From the NCBI GenBank assembly GCA_021792855.1, contig JAJYTW010000015.1:1-38480 (forward strand): a DNA stretch of 38,480 nt, read 5' to 3'. Made by a program: the position numbers and the translations under genes. Source of the DNA: Actinomycetes bacterium. Its GTDB lineage: Bacteria > Actinomycetota > Actinomycetes > Streptosporangiales > Streptosporangiaceae. Shown piece after piece: positions 28,798-36,779 of the stretch (positions are counted from its first letter, which is position 1; every line of letters starts with the position of its first letter). A model generated the notes under the pieces. It saw only the letters and a list, made by a program, of their open reading frames with translations. It did no database searches and had not been told where the DNA came from.

Positions 28798-30435
28798 GTG
28801 ACCAAGTATCGCGGCAGGCCCTGGGCAGTCCTGCTGGTCGTCTCGCTCGGCTTCTTCATGACGCTGCTCGATCTGACGATCGTGAACATCGCGATCCCGG
28901 ACATGATCACGCGGCTGCACGCGTCGCTGGCCGGGATCTTGTGGGTCATCAACGCCTACGCGCTAGTCCTCGCCGTGCTGCTGATCACCGCGGGCCGACT
29001 GGGTGACCTGCGTGGCCAGCGCAACCTGTTCAACATCGGCGTGGTGCTGTTCACCGCGGCGTCCGCCGCCTGCGGCCTGGCGCCCACGGTCGGCTGGCTG
29101 ATCGCGTTCCGCTCGATCCAGGGAGTCGGCGCGGCCCTGCTGATGCCGCAGACGCTCGCCATCCTGACGATGGTGTTCCCGCCGGAGCGGCGGGGCGCGG
29201 CCTTCGGCGTCTGGGGCGCCGTCGCCGGCGTCGCCACGATCGCTGGCCCGACCCTCGGCGGCCTGCTGGTCACCGCGTTCGACTACCGGTACATCTTTTT
29301 CATCAACGTGCCGATCGGCGCCGCCGTGATCGTGCTCAGCCTGATGCTGATCCCGGACCTGCGCACCGGGACCAAGCACCGACTGGACGTCCCCGGTGTG
29401 CTGCTGGCCAGCCTGGCGCTGCTCGCGATCTGCTACGGCCTGGTCGAGGGCCAGAAGTACAACTGGTCCACGATCACCTCGTTCATCTCGATCCCGCTGG
29501 TCATCGCCGTAGGCGTGGTGCTGCTCGCGGTGTTCCTGCTGCTCCAAGCGCGCAGCCAGGACCGTGAGCCGCTGATCCCGTTCGCGCTGTTCCGCGGCCG
29601 GAACTTCGCCCTGATGAACTGGGTGTCCGGCGCGGTGGCGATCGGCATGATGGGGATCTTCCTGCCGTTCACGATCTACCTGCAGTCCGCGCTCGGCTAC
29701 TCGGCGCTGAAGGCCGGCCTGGTGATGGCGCCCGCGTCGGTGGTCTCGATGTTCGTCGCACCGGTCGCCGGGCGGATGACCGACAAGATCGGTGGCAAGT
29801 ACATCCTGCTGACCGGACTGCTGCTGTTCGCGGCCGGGATGACCTGGACCACGCTGCTCGCCACCGCCACCGCGAACTGGCCGGAGTTCATCCCGAGCCT
29901 GGCGGTCGCCGGCTTCGGGATGGGCTGCACCTTCGCCCCGATGACCACCACTGCGATGCACAGCGTGCAGCCCAGGATGGCCGGCGCCGCGTCCGGCATG
30001 CTCAACTCGGTCCGCCAGGTCGGCGCGGTGATCGGCACCGCTGCGGTCGGCGCGCTGCTGCAGAACAGGCTCACCGTCGAACTGCCCGTCGCCGCGGCCG
30101 CGAAGGCGGCCGCCCTGCCGCCGGCTGTCCGGGTCCCGTTCGTCACCCGATTCACCCAGGCCGCGCAGGCCGGCGCATCGGTCGGGGCCGGCCAGGCGGG
30201 CAGCGGCCCGAAGGCGCCGGCCGGCACTCCGCCGGCGCTGATCACCGAGATCGCGCGCCTGGCCAGCGAGGCCTTCGCCTCCGGGTATGTGGCCGCGATG
30301 CGGACGACCATGATCCTGCCGATCGCCGTCGTGCTGGTGGGCGCGGTCAGCTGCCTGTGGATCAGCCGGTCCGGGCGGATGAGCAGCCCGGCGCAGGCGG
30401 CGCCTGAGCCGGAGGCCACGCAGGCGCCGGCGTGA
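28798..30435 (+). CDS. DHA2-family MFS multidrug exporter
   Basis: The 545-residue protein has about 14 transmembrane helices and is a proton-driven drug exporter of the DHA2 (14-TMS) type. Motif D1 is LDLTIVNIAIP (24-34), motif A is GRLGDLRGQR (66-75), and motif C appears as GAVAGVATIAGPTLGG. A long outer loop before the last helix is Ala/Pro-rich (about 430-500). The GTG at 28798 has GGAGAGG nine nt upstream. It shares GTGA with plsX, so export and an acyl-phosphate enzyme are translationally linked; the exported compound might be a lipid or fatty-acid-like molecule, but this is only inference. Confidence 0.92.
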   Translation: MTKYRGRPWAVLLVVSLGFFMTLLDLTIVNIAIPDMITRLHASLAGILWVINAYALVLAVLLITAGRLGDLRGQRNLFNIGVVLFTAASAACGLAPTVGWLIAFRSIQGVGAALLMPQTLAILTMVFPPERRGAAFGVWGAVAGVATIAGPTLGGLLVTAFDYRYIFFINVPIGAAVIVLSLMLIPDLRTGTKHRLDVPGVLLASLALLAICYGLVEGQKYNWSTITSFISIPLVIAVGVVLLAVFLLLQARSQDREPLIPFALFRGRNFALMNWVSGAVAIGMMGIFLPFTIYLQSALGYSALKAGLVMAPASVVSMFVAPVAGRMTDKIGGKYILLTGLLLFAAGMTWTTLLATATANWPEFIPSLAVAGFGMGCTFAPMTTTAMHSVQPRMAGAASGMLNSVRQVGAVIGTAAVGALLQNRLTVELPVAAAAKAAALPPAVRVPFVTRFTQAAQAGASVGAGQAGSGPKAPAGTPPALITEIARLASEAFASGYVAAMRTTMILPIAVVLVGAVSCLWISRSGRMSSPAQAAPEPEATQAPA

Positions 30436-31553
30436 GCGAGCCTGCCCCTCCTGGCGACCGGGCGGCCGGGGAACCCGGGCAGCATCTCGCCGACGGCGAC
30501 CCCGCGGCGCCCGGCCCGGCGCACCCGGTAATCGCGGTGGACGCGATGGGCGGCGATAACGCGCCCGAGCAGATCGTCGCCGGCGCGATCACCGCGTACC
30601 GCGAGCGGGGCATCCCGGTCGTGCTGATCGGCCGGCCCGGGCAGGTCCGGCCACTGCTGTCCCGGGCGGGCATGGTAGGCGCCATCCGGCTAGTGGCGGC
30701 CGAGGACACGGTGGCCATGGACGAGGGCGCGCTGACTAGCTGGCGGCGACCGCGCTCCAGCATCGCGATCGCCTGCCAGCTTGTCCACCTCGGCCAGGCC
30801 ACGGCCGTGATGTCCGCGGGGTCGACCGGGGCGATCGTCGGCGTCGCGCGGATGCGGCTGCGGGCCCTGCCCGGCCTGCTCCGGCCGGCGCTCGCGGTGG
30901 CGCTGCCGACCAGGCCGACACCCACCGTGCTTATCGACGCCGGCGCGATCGCCGATCCGAAGCCGGAGATGCTCGCCCAGTACGCCCAGCTCGGCTCGGC
31001 CTACGCCGAGGTAGCGTTTGGGATCACCGAGCCACGGGTCGGCCTGCTGTCCATCGGGGCCGAGCCGGGCAAGGGCAACAAGCTGGCGCGCCGCGCCTTC
31101 GAATTGCTTAGCGGCGACCAGTCGCATGGCGCGATTCCGATCAACTTCGCCGGGAACGTCGAGGGCGGCGATCTGCTCACCGGCGCGGTGGACGTAATCG
31201 TCACCGAGGGTTTCGCCGGGAACATCGCGCTGAAGACACTGGAGGGAACCGCCGCGTTCACCGCGCGGCAGTTCCGGGCGGCGATCGAGGGATCCCGCTC
31301 GGCCAGGCTCGGCACGGTGTTCCAGCGCCGCGAGCTTCGGGCACTGCGGGACCGGATCGACCCGGAGAGTTATGGCGGTGCCGCGCTGCTCGGCCTGGAG
31401 GGCGCGGTGGTGATCGCGCACGGGGCGTCAACCGCGCGCGGTGCCGCGGCTGCCTGCCAGCTTGCCGCGGAACTGGCCTCCGGCCAGATCGCGGCACGGA
31501 TCGCCGAGCGACTCGGGCCGCACCGGCCGGGGCCGTTCCGCCGCCGGACCTGA
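30432..31553 (+). CDS. plsX: Phosphate acyltransferase PlsX
   Basis: The 373-residue protein makes acyl-phosphate from acyl-ACP for phospholipid synthesis. Family segments are VDAMGGDNAP (36-45), MSAGSTGA, PRVGLLSIGAEPGKGN, NFAGNVEGGD, VIVTEGFAGNIALKTLEG and YGGAALLGLEG. The N-terminus has about 30 extra residues. One deviation is IDAGAIADPKP, where I recall an Asn in the usual D-G-A-N pattern, so Ile replaces it. It begins with a GTG overlapping the MFS stop (GTGA) and is not next to rpmF, fabD or acpP. It may be a second copy rather than the main housekeeping plsX. Confidence 0.9.
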   Translation: MSEPAPPGDRAAGEPGQHLADGDPAAPGPAHPVIAVDAMGGDNAPEQIVAGAITAYRERGIPVVLIGRPGQVRPLLSRAGMVGAIRLVAAEDTVAMDEGALTSWRRPRSSIAIACQLVHLGQATAVMSAGSTGAIVGVARMRLRALPGLLRPALAVALPTRPTPTVLIDAGAIADPKPEMLAQYAQLGSAYAEVAFGITEPRVGLLSIGAEPGKGNKLARRAFELLSGDQSHGAIPINFAGNVEGGDLLTGAVDVIVTEGFAGNIALKTLEGTAAFTARQFRAAIEGSRSARLGTVFQRRELRALRDRIDPESYGGAALLGLEGAVVIAHGASTARGAAAACQLAAELASGQIAARIAERLGPHRPGPFRRRT

Positions 31554-31616
31554 GCGTTGCCGCATGACCGCGCCCGGCGCGACCGCGTCGGGCCGAATCC
31601 GGTTGCGCCTCCTCGA

Positions 31617-31622
31617 TAGGCT
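31617..31622 (+). promoter_or_regulatory. -10 element TAGGCT of argS
   Basis: TAGGCT is followed by 7 nt and the argS ATG at 31630, implying a leaderless transcript. AGGA lies 1-2 nt before the ATG, too near to act as a ribosome site. No clear -35 is seen at the standard distance. Confidence 0.4.
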
Positions 31623-31629
31623 CTAGGAC

Positions 31630-33360
31630 ATGGCTTATCCCCAGGCCGCGCTGGCGGCGCAGGTGAGCGCCGCGCTCACCACCGAGTTCGGTCCGGACTA
31701 CGCCGACGCCGATCCGCTGATCCGGCCGTCGTCCTTCGCCGACCTGCAGTCCAATGTCGCGCTTTCGCTGGCAAAACGTCTTGGCCAGCAGCCCCGCGAG
31801 GTAGCCGCGCGGATCGCCGCGCGGATCGCCGATGCGCCGATGTGCGAACGGGCCGAGGTGAGCGGCCCGGGCTTCATCAACGTCACGCTTTCCGGCGAGT
31901 GGATCAGCGGCGAGGTCACCGCACAGCTTGCCGACGACCGGCTCGGGGTGCCGGCCGCGGCGAACCCGCAGCGGGTCGTGGTCGACTACTCGGCCCCGAA
32001 CGTGGCCAAGGAGATGCACGTCGGCCACCTGCGCACCACGGTGGTCGGCGACGCGTTCGTCCGGGCGCTGGAATACCTCGGCCACCAGGTAATCCGGGCC
32101 AACCACATCGGTGACTGGGGAACCAACTTCGGGATGCTGCTCGAGCACCTGCTCGACGTCGGCGAGGAAGCCGCCAGGGCCGACCTGGCGGCCGGTGACA
32201 TTAACGCCTTCTACCAGGCCGCGAAGGTCAAGTTCGACGCCGATCCGGCGTTCGCCGACCGGTCCCGTCGCCGGGTGGTGGCGCTGCAGGCCGGCGAGCC
32301 GGAGACGCTGCGGCTGTGGCAGATGCTGGTCAGCGACTCCCGGCTGTACTACAACGCGATCTATACCAAGCTGCGGGTCACGCTGACCGACGCCGACCTG
32401 GCGCCGGAGAGCTTCTACAACCCGATGCTGGAAAGCGTCTGCGCCGATCTGGAGGCGGCGGGCGTCGCCCGGATGGACGAGGGCGCGCTGTGCGCGTTCC
32501 CGCCGGGATTCACCGGCCGGGACGGCCGACCGCTGCCGCTGATCCTGCGCAAGAGCGACGGCGGCTACGGGTACGGCACGACCGACATGGCGGCGATCAG
32601 GTACCGGGTGACCGAACTCGGCGCGGACCGGATCACCTACGTGGTCGGGTCCGAGCAGGCGCAGCACCTGGCGATGGTGTTCACCGTCGCCAGGCAGGCC
32701 GGCTGGCTGCCGGACCGGGTGCGGGCCGAGCACGCGGCGATCGGCATGGTCACCGGAACCGACCGGAAGCGGTTCCGGTCCAGGTCGGGCGCGTCGGTGA
32801 AGCTGATCGACCTGATCAACGAGGCGGTCAGCCGGGCCGAGGAGGTCATCAAGGACCGGTACGACGAACCGGAACTGCGGGCCCAGATCGCCGAGGCGGT
32901 CGGCATCGGCGCGCTCAAGTACGCCGACCTGTCGGTCGCCAGGGAGTCCAGCTATGTGCTCGACTTCGACCGGATGCTCGCCCTGAACGGCAACACCGGT
33001 CCGTACCTGCAGTACGCGACGGCCCGGATCAGGTCGATCTTCGGCCGGGCCGAGCTGGCGCCGTCGGACGCCGCGGGACCGATCGACCCGGCCGAGCCTG
33101 CCGAGCGGGCGCTGGCACTCCGGTTGCTCGGCTTCGGCGCGGCGATCACCGAGGCCGTGGCGACCGCGGAGCCGCACAAGCTCGCCGGGTTCCTGTTCGA
33201 GGTGGCCAGCGACTTCACCGCGTTCTACGAGCAGTGCCCGGTGCTGAAGGCAGGCGATCCGGCCGTGCGGCAGTCCCGGCTGGCCATCGCCGCGCTGACC
33301 CTGCGGGTGCTGCTGACCGGACTGGGGCTGCTCGGGATCCCGGTCCCTGACCGGATGTGA
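31630..33360 (+). CDS. argS: Arginyl-tRNA synthetase
   Basis: The 576-residue class I synthetase charges tRNA-Arg. The N-terminal additional domain (about 1-105), the HIGH-type motif HVGH (130-133, in AKEMHVGHLRTT), DWGTNFGMLLEHL, the KMSKS-equivalent KRFRSRSG (380-387) and the DALR anticodon domain (about 455-576; YLQYATARIRSIFGRA, EVASDFTAFYEQCPVL) are all in order. ALKYADLSVARESSYVLDFD and LNGNTGPYLQYA are typical of ArgRS. It lies 76 nt after plsX. Lineage-specific second copies of argS exist in actinomycetes, so whether this is the sole copy cannot be judged. Confidence 0.96.
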   Translation: MAYPQAALAAQVSAALTTEFGPDYADADPLIRPSSFADLQSNVALSLAKRLGQQPREVAARIAARIADAPMCERAEVSGPGFINVTLSGEWISGEVTAQLADDRLGVPAAANPQRVVVDYSAPNVAKEMHVGHLRTTVVGDAFVRALEYLGHQVIRANHIGDWGTNFGMLLEHLLDVGEEAARADLAAGDINAFYQAAKVKFDADPAFADRSRRRVVALQAGEPETLRLWQMLVSDSRLYYNAIYTKLRVTLTDADLAPESFYNPMLESVCADLEAAGVARMDEGALCAFPPGFTGRDGRPLPLILRKSDGGYGYGTTDMAAIRYRVTELGADRITYVVGSEQAQHLAMVFTVARQAGWLPDRVRAEHAAIGMVTGTDRKRFRSRSGASVKLIDLINEAVSRAEEVIKDRYDEPELRAQIAEAVGIGALKYADLSVARESSYVLDFDRMLALNGNTGPYLQYATARIRSIFGRAELAPSDAAGPIDPAEPAERALALRLLGFGAAITEAVATAEPHKLAGFLFEVASDFTAFYEQCPVLKAGDPAVRQSRLAIAALTLRVLLTGLGLLGIPVPDRM

Positions 33361-33429
33361 AGCGGCCTCCCAGCGAAATCACAGCTTCTACCCGCGGCTG
33401 TCCCAGTCACGGCTGGCATCGTCGTGGAC

Positions 33430-34224
33430 ATGGAAAACTTCGATCAGCCACCCCACGCGGGGGCAACTAACCCGACCGAGCCGATCAGCTTCCAACCGCC
33501 GGCAGGCGGCGGACCGCACGGCGGCGGTCCTTCCTGGGGCGGGCCCGGCCGGCCGGCCGGTCAGCCGGGCGGCGACGACGGGCGGCGGCGCGGCCGTAAC
33601 CCGATCGCCCGCTGGGTCGCCGGCGCGGCGGCGGCCGCGATCCTGATCGGCGGCGGCACGCTGGCCGGTGTCGCGCTGGCCAGTCCGTCCGGGCAGGCCG
33701 CCAGCACCACCACGCTGACCGCGAACTCCTCGCCGCTGTCCGGCAGCCTCGCCGGGACGGCGGGCTCGGCCGCCACCGTGACCGGCTTCTCCTCCGGCAC
33801 GCCGGGCGCTGCCGGGCCGGGCATGAACCTGCGGGGCTGCCTGAAGTCCGCACGGGAACTGCGCGCCAAGGGCGACACTGCGGCGGCCCGCGCCAAGCGG
33901 CAAAGCTGCCTGCGCGGCATGCGGATGCTTGGCCGCCTGCTCCACCGTGGCCTGCACGGGGAGATCACGGTGCGGACGAAGAGCGGCGGCACCCGCACCA
34001 TCGCCTTCGAGCGTGGCATGGTCCAGTCGGTCTCCGGTTCCGCCGTCGTGGTGCGCGCCGCCGACGGGACGACCTGGACCTGGGCCCTGACCGGCAGCAC
34101 CAAGGTCGGCCGGGCCGGACACCCGGCCAGCGTGAAGGCACTTGGCAAGGGCGAGACCGTGATCGTGGTCGGCCCGGCCACCGCCAGCGGCTACACCGCT
34201 AGGCACATCGGCATCCGGAAGTAG
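33430..34224 (+). CDS. Small membrane-anchored protein upstream of a two-component system
   Basis: The 264-residue protein has a Gly/Pro-rich cytosolic tail, a basic GRRRGRNP patch, one transmembrane helix (about 60-84), a Ser/Thr/Gly linker (90-140) and a small outer domain. The domain has two cysteines (RGCLKS, QSCLRG), a basic helical part, and then a beta-rich end (GEITVRTKSGGTRTIAFERG, MVQSVSGSAVVVRAADGTTW) that recalls DUF5666-like OB domains. I do not recognise a named family. A GTG at 33424 is an alternative start two codons earlier; neither has a good ribosome site. It is followed by a strong terminator and then by the regulator genes, whose target it might be. Confidence 0.72.
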   Translation: MENFDQPPHAGATNPTEPISFQPPAGGGPHGGGPSWGGPGRPAGQPGGDDGRRRGRNPIARWVAGAAAAAILIGGGTLAGVALASPSGQAASTTTLTANSSPLSGSLAGTAGSAATVTGFSSGTPGAAGPGMNLRGCLKSARELRAKGDTAAARAKRQSCLRGMRMLGRLLHRGLHGEITVRTKSGGTRTIAFERGMVQSVSGSAVVVRAADGTTWTWALTGSTKVGRAGHPASVKALGKGETVIVVGPATASGYTARHIGIRK

Positions 34225-34246
34225 CGAACTGACGATCAGCGGCCGC

Positions 34247-34282
34247 ATGGCGCCTCCGGCTCACCCGAGCCGGAGGCGCCAT
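34247..34282 (+). terminator. Perfect 16-bp hairpin terminator
   Basis: A 16-nt arm (34247-34262) is exactly complementary to 34267-34282, with the loop ACCC. It begins 22 nt after the TAG of the preceding gene. It is the longest uninterrupted stem I found in the window, with no T-tract, and should insulate the two-component operon. Confidence 0.9.
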
Positions 34283-34377
34283 CCGGCGTTCCCGCCGATC
34301 CCGTACCCTGCCAGCAGCGGGACCGCGGGTATCCCGATCGCGGGGCACCCCGATCAGAACAGCGAGCCAGCAGCGAG

Positions 34378-35115
34378 ATGACTGAATCCGAACGCATTCC
34401 CCGGGTGCTCGTCGTGGACGACGAGCCGAACATCGCCGAGCTTGTCCAGGTTGCGCTGAAGTTCCACGGCTGCGAGGTGACCACGGCGGCCACTGGCGCG
34501 CAGGCCATTGCCCGCGCCGAATCCGACCGGCCAGACCTGATCGTGCTGGACGTGATGCTGCCCGATTTCGACGGCTTCGAGGTGTGCCGGAGGCTCCGGG
34601 CGGCCGGCGACGAGGTTCCGGTGATCTTCCTGACCGCGCGGGACACCTCGTCGGACACGGTGACCGGACTGGCGCTCGGCGGGGACGACTACGTGACTAA
34701 GCCGTTCTCGGTGGAGGCCCTGGTCGCCCGGGTCCGCGCGGTGCTGCGCCGGGCATCGCGGTCGGCACCGGGTGGCGGGACCCAGCCGGATGAGCCGCTC
34801 CGCGCTGGCGACCTGGAACTGGACGAGTCCCGGTGGACGGTCCGGCGAGCCGGCGTCCCGGTGGAACTGTCCCCGACCGAATTCCGGTTGCTCGCCTACC
34901 TGATGCGGCATCCGGGCCGGGTGCTGACCCGGGCGCAGATCCTGGAGAACGTGTGGGGCTGGGATTATGCCGGGGAGTCCCAGATCGTCGAGACCTATGT
35001 CAGCTACCTGCGCCGCAAGCTGGACCCGCTCGGCCCGCCACTGATCCATACGCAGCGCGGGGTCGGCTACAGCCTCCGGCCGCGCGAGCAGCCGGCCGCG
35101 CCGGACGGCCGGTGA
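34378..35115 (+). CDS. OmpR/PhoB-family response regulator
   Basis: The 245-residue regulator has a receiver domain (about 9-120) with the acidic pair Asp14/Asp15, phospho-acceptor Asp58 (LIVLDVMLP), Thr86 and Lys108 (VTKPF). The C-terminal winged helix (about 145-238) shows LSPTEFRLLAYLMRHPGRVL, WGWDYAGESQIVETYVSYL and GVGYSLRP. It is coupled to the histidine kinase by a GTGA overlap. No strong ribosome site precedes the ATG at 34378. The stimulus is unknown; the sequence looks like the TcrX/TrcR-type subgroup, but I would not name it. Confidence 0.94.
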   Translation: MTESERIPRVLVVDDEPNIAELVQVALKFHGCEVTTAATGAQAIARAESDRPDLIVLDVMLPDFDGFEVCRRLRAAGDEVPVIFLTARDTSSDTVTGLALGGDDYVTKPFSVEALVARVRAVLRRASRSAPGGGTQPDEPLRAGDLELDESRWTVRRAGVPVELSPTEFRLLAYLMRHPGRVLTRAQILENVWGWDYAGESQIVETYVSYLRRKLDPLGPPLIHTQRGVGYSLRPREQPAAPDGR

Positions 35116-36539
35116 CGCGCTCCGGCGGGCTGTCGCTGCGAGCCCGGCTGCTGGTGCTCCAGATCGCGGTCACGGCCGTGTTCCTGCTGATCATGGGAGT
35201 TGTCAGCACGGCACTGTTCGCCCGGCACCTGACCGGCCAGTTCAACGCCCTGGTGCTGGCCGAGAGCACCCGCAGCCCGGCCGAACTTGCCCAGCAGCCT
35301 GCCCCCGGGCTGGCGGCGGTGCTAGTCACCTTCGCCCCGTACCAGGTCAGTCCGCTCACCCGGCAGGGCAACCCGGCCACCCGGGCCCTGACCACGGCCA
35401 TCGGGCAGCTTGCGCCCGGCCAGGTGCGCCATCTTGGCCGCAGCGGCACGCTTTTCACCCCGCCGGCCGTCGGATCAATCCGGCTTGAGGCAGCGGCACG
35501 CCTGATCCCGCCCGGCCAGACCGCGTCCGGCCGACCGAGCGTGCTGGTGGTCGCCGAGCCGGGCTCGGCCCTGCGACGGCAGCTACGCGAGCTAATCGGA
35601 GTGGAGATGCTGACCGGGGCAGGACTGATCGCGCTGCTCGCGATCGGCGGGCGCTGGCTGATCGGACGCGGGCTCGAGCCGTTGGACGCGATGGCCAGGA
35701 CGGCGAACGACATCACCACGCGGGGCGACCTGACCGAGCGGATGACTCTGGCCGACCAGGACACCGAGGTGGGCAGGCTCGGTGCGGCGATCAACACCAT
35801 GCTGGACCGGATCCAGCAGGCCTTCGGCGCGAGGGTGGTGTCCGAGCGGAAGGTGCGCGAGTTCGCCGCCGACGCCTCTCATGAGCTGCGCACCCCGCTG
35901 ACCACGATCCGCGGATACGCGGAGCTGTACCGGCAGGGCGCGCTCGGCCCCGACCAGCTGCCTACCGCGATGCGCCGGATCGAGCAGGAGGCGCAGCGGA
36001 TGTCGACGCTGGTCGCCGAGTTGCTCGAGCTTGCCAGGCTGGACCGGACCTCCTCACTCGACCTGGCCGAGACGGACCTGGCGATGATCGTCCGCGACGC
36101 CGTCGCGGACGCCCGCGCCGTCGAACCCGACCGGCCGATCAGCGCGCAGGCACCGGAGCACCTGATCGCCCTGGTGGACGAGCGCCGGATCCGCCAGGTG
36201 CTGGCCAACCTGCTGGCCAATGTGCGGGCGCACACGCCCGCCTCGGCTGCCGCCTCGGTCCGGCTGGCAATCGTCCCAGACGGTGTTCTGGTCGAGGTCT
36301 CCGATGACGGTCCCGGCATGTCTGAACGGGACGCCGCGCGGGCCTTCGACCGGTTCCATCGTGCTGCCGGCCAAGGGCATGAAGGCCACGAGGATGGCCG
36401 TCTCCTGGGCGATCGCGGCAGCGGCCTGGGCCTGTCGATAGTGCAGGCAATCGCGGTGGCGCATGGCGGCCGGTCCACCCTGGAGTCTGCGCCAGGCCGG
36501 GGAACACGGGTGAGCATCTGGTTGCCTCAGCGGCGTTAG
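35112..36539 (+). CDS. Membrane sensor histidine kinase
   Basis: The 475-residue kinase has transmembrane helix 1 (about 11-35), an outer sensor region (about 40-158) without a recognised domain, helix 2 (about 164-184), HAMP (about 184-240), a dimerisation domain with His257 in ASHELRTPLTTIRGY, and an ATPase domain with the N box (NLLANVRAHTP), G1 (DDGPGM), F (FDRFHR) and G2 (GSGLGLSI). One His/Glu/Gly-rich insert (AGQGHEGHEDGRLLGD) lies in the ATP lid. The GTG start overlaps the regulator stop as GTGA. It phosphorylates the partner regulator; the signal is unknown. Confidence 0.94.
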   Translation: MTRSGGLSLRARLLVLQIAVTAVFLLIMGVVSTALFARHLTGQFNALVLAESTRSPAELAQQPAPGLAAVLVTFAPYQVSPLTRQGNPATRALTTAIGQLAPGQVRHLGRSGTLFTPPAVGSIRLEAAARLIPPGQTASGRPSVLVVAEPGSALRRQLRELIGVEMLTGAGLIALLAIGGRWLIGRGLEPLDAMARTANDITTRGDLTERMTLADQDTEVGRLGAAINTMLDRIQQAFGARVVSERKVREFAADASHELRTPLTTIRGYAELYRQGALGPDQLPTAMRRIEQEAQRMSTLVAELLELARLDRTSSLDLAETDLAMIVRDAVADARAVEPDRPISAQAPEHLIALVDERRIRQVLANLLANVRAHTPASAAASVRLAIVPDGVLVEVSDDGPGMSERDAARAFDRFHRAAGQGHEGHEDGRLLGDRGSGLGLSIVQAIAVAHGGRSTLESAPGRGTRVSIWLPQRR

Positions 36540-36779
36540 CAGGACAGCGGCCCTCGCTACGCCGCAACGGAAGGTGGCGAGGTCCCGCCACCAACCACGC
36601 GGAACCGCAGCGGGTGGGGCAGATGACTCTCAGTACGGTACGTTGATGGCTATCGCTGGATAAGCACGAATCATCCTAATCCTTATGCGATAGGGCATAG
36701 ATTTTGATCTAGTCACTTCCCAAGGCGCTGCGAGGCACGTCGCTGTGCCGTCAACCTGACCGACGGGATCTCAGTCTCA
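36540..36779. other. Lower-GC spacer before the last gene
   Basis: The first part holds a hairpin (36573-36592). From about 36640 to 36720 the sequence becomes unusually AT-rich for this window (for example ATTTTGATCTAGTC) and contains a small inverted repeat TATGC/GCATA (36684-36688 and 36695-36699). A promoter for the secreted gene is probably here, but I cannot place a confident -35/-10 pair. Confidence 0.5.
36573..36592 (+). terminator. Hairpin after the histidine kinase gene
   Basis: GGTGGCG (36573-36579) pairs perfectly with CGCCACC (36586-36592) around a 6-nt loop, 33 nt after the TAG. It is a modest terminator candidate for the two-component operon. Confidence 0.55.

Noticed and set aside
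31554-31629. T-box or attenuator before argS
   Set aside because: Only 76 nt separate plsX and argS and no T-box sequence or terminator pair is visible.
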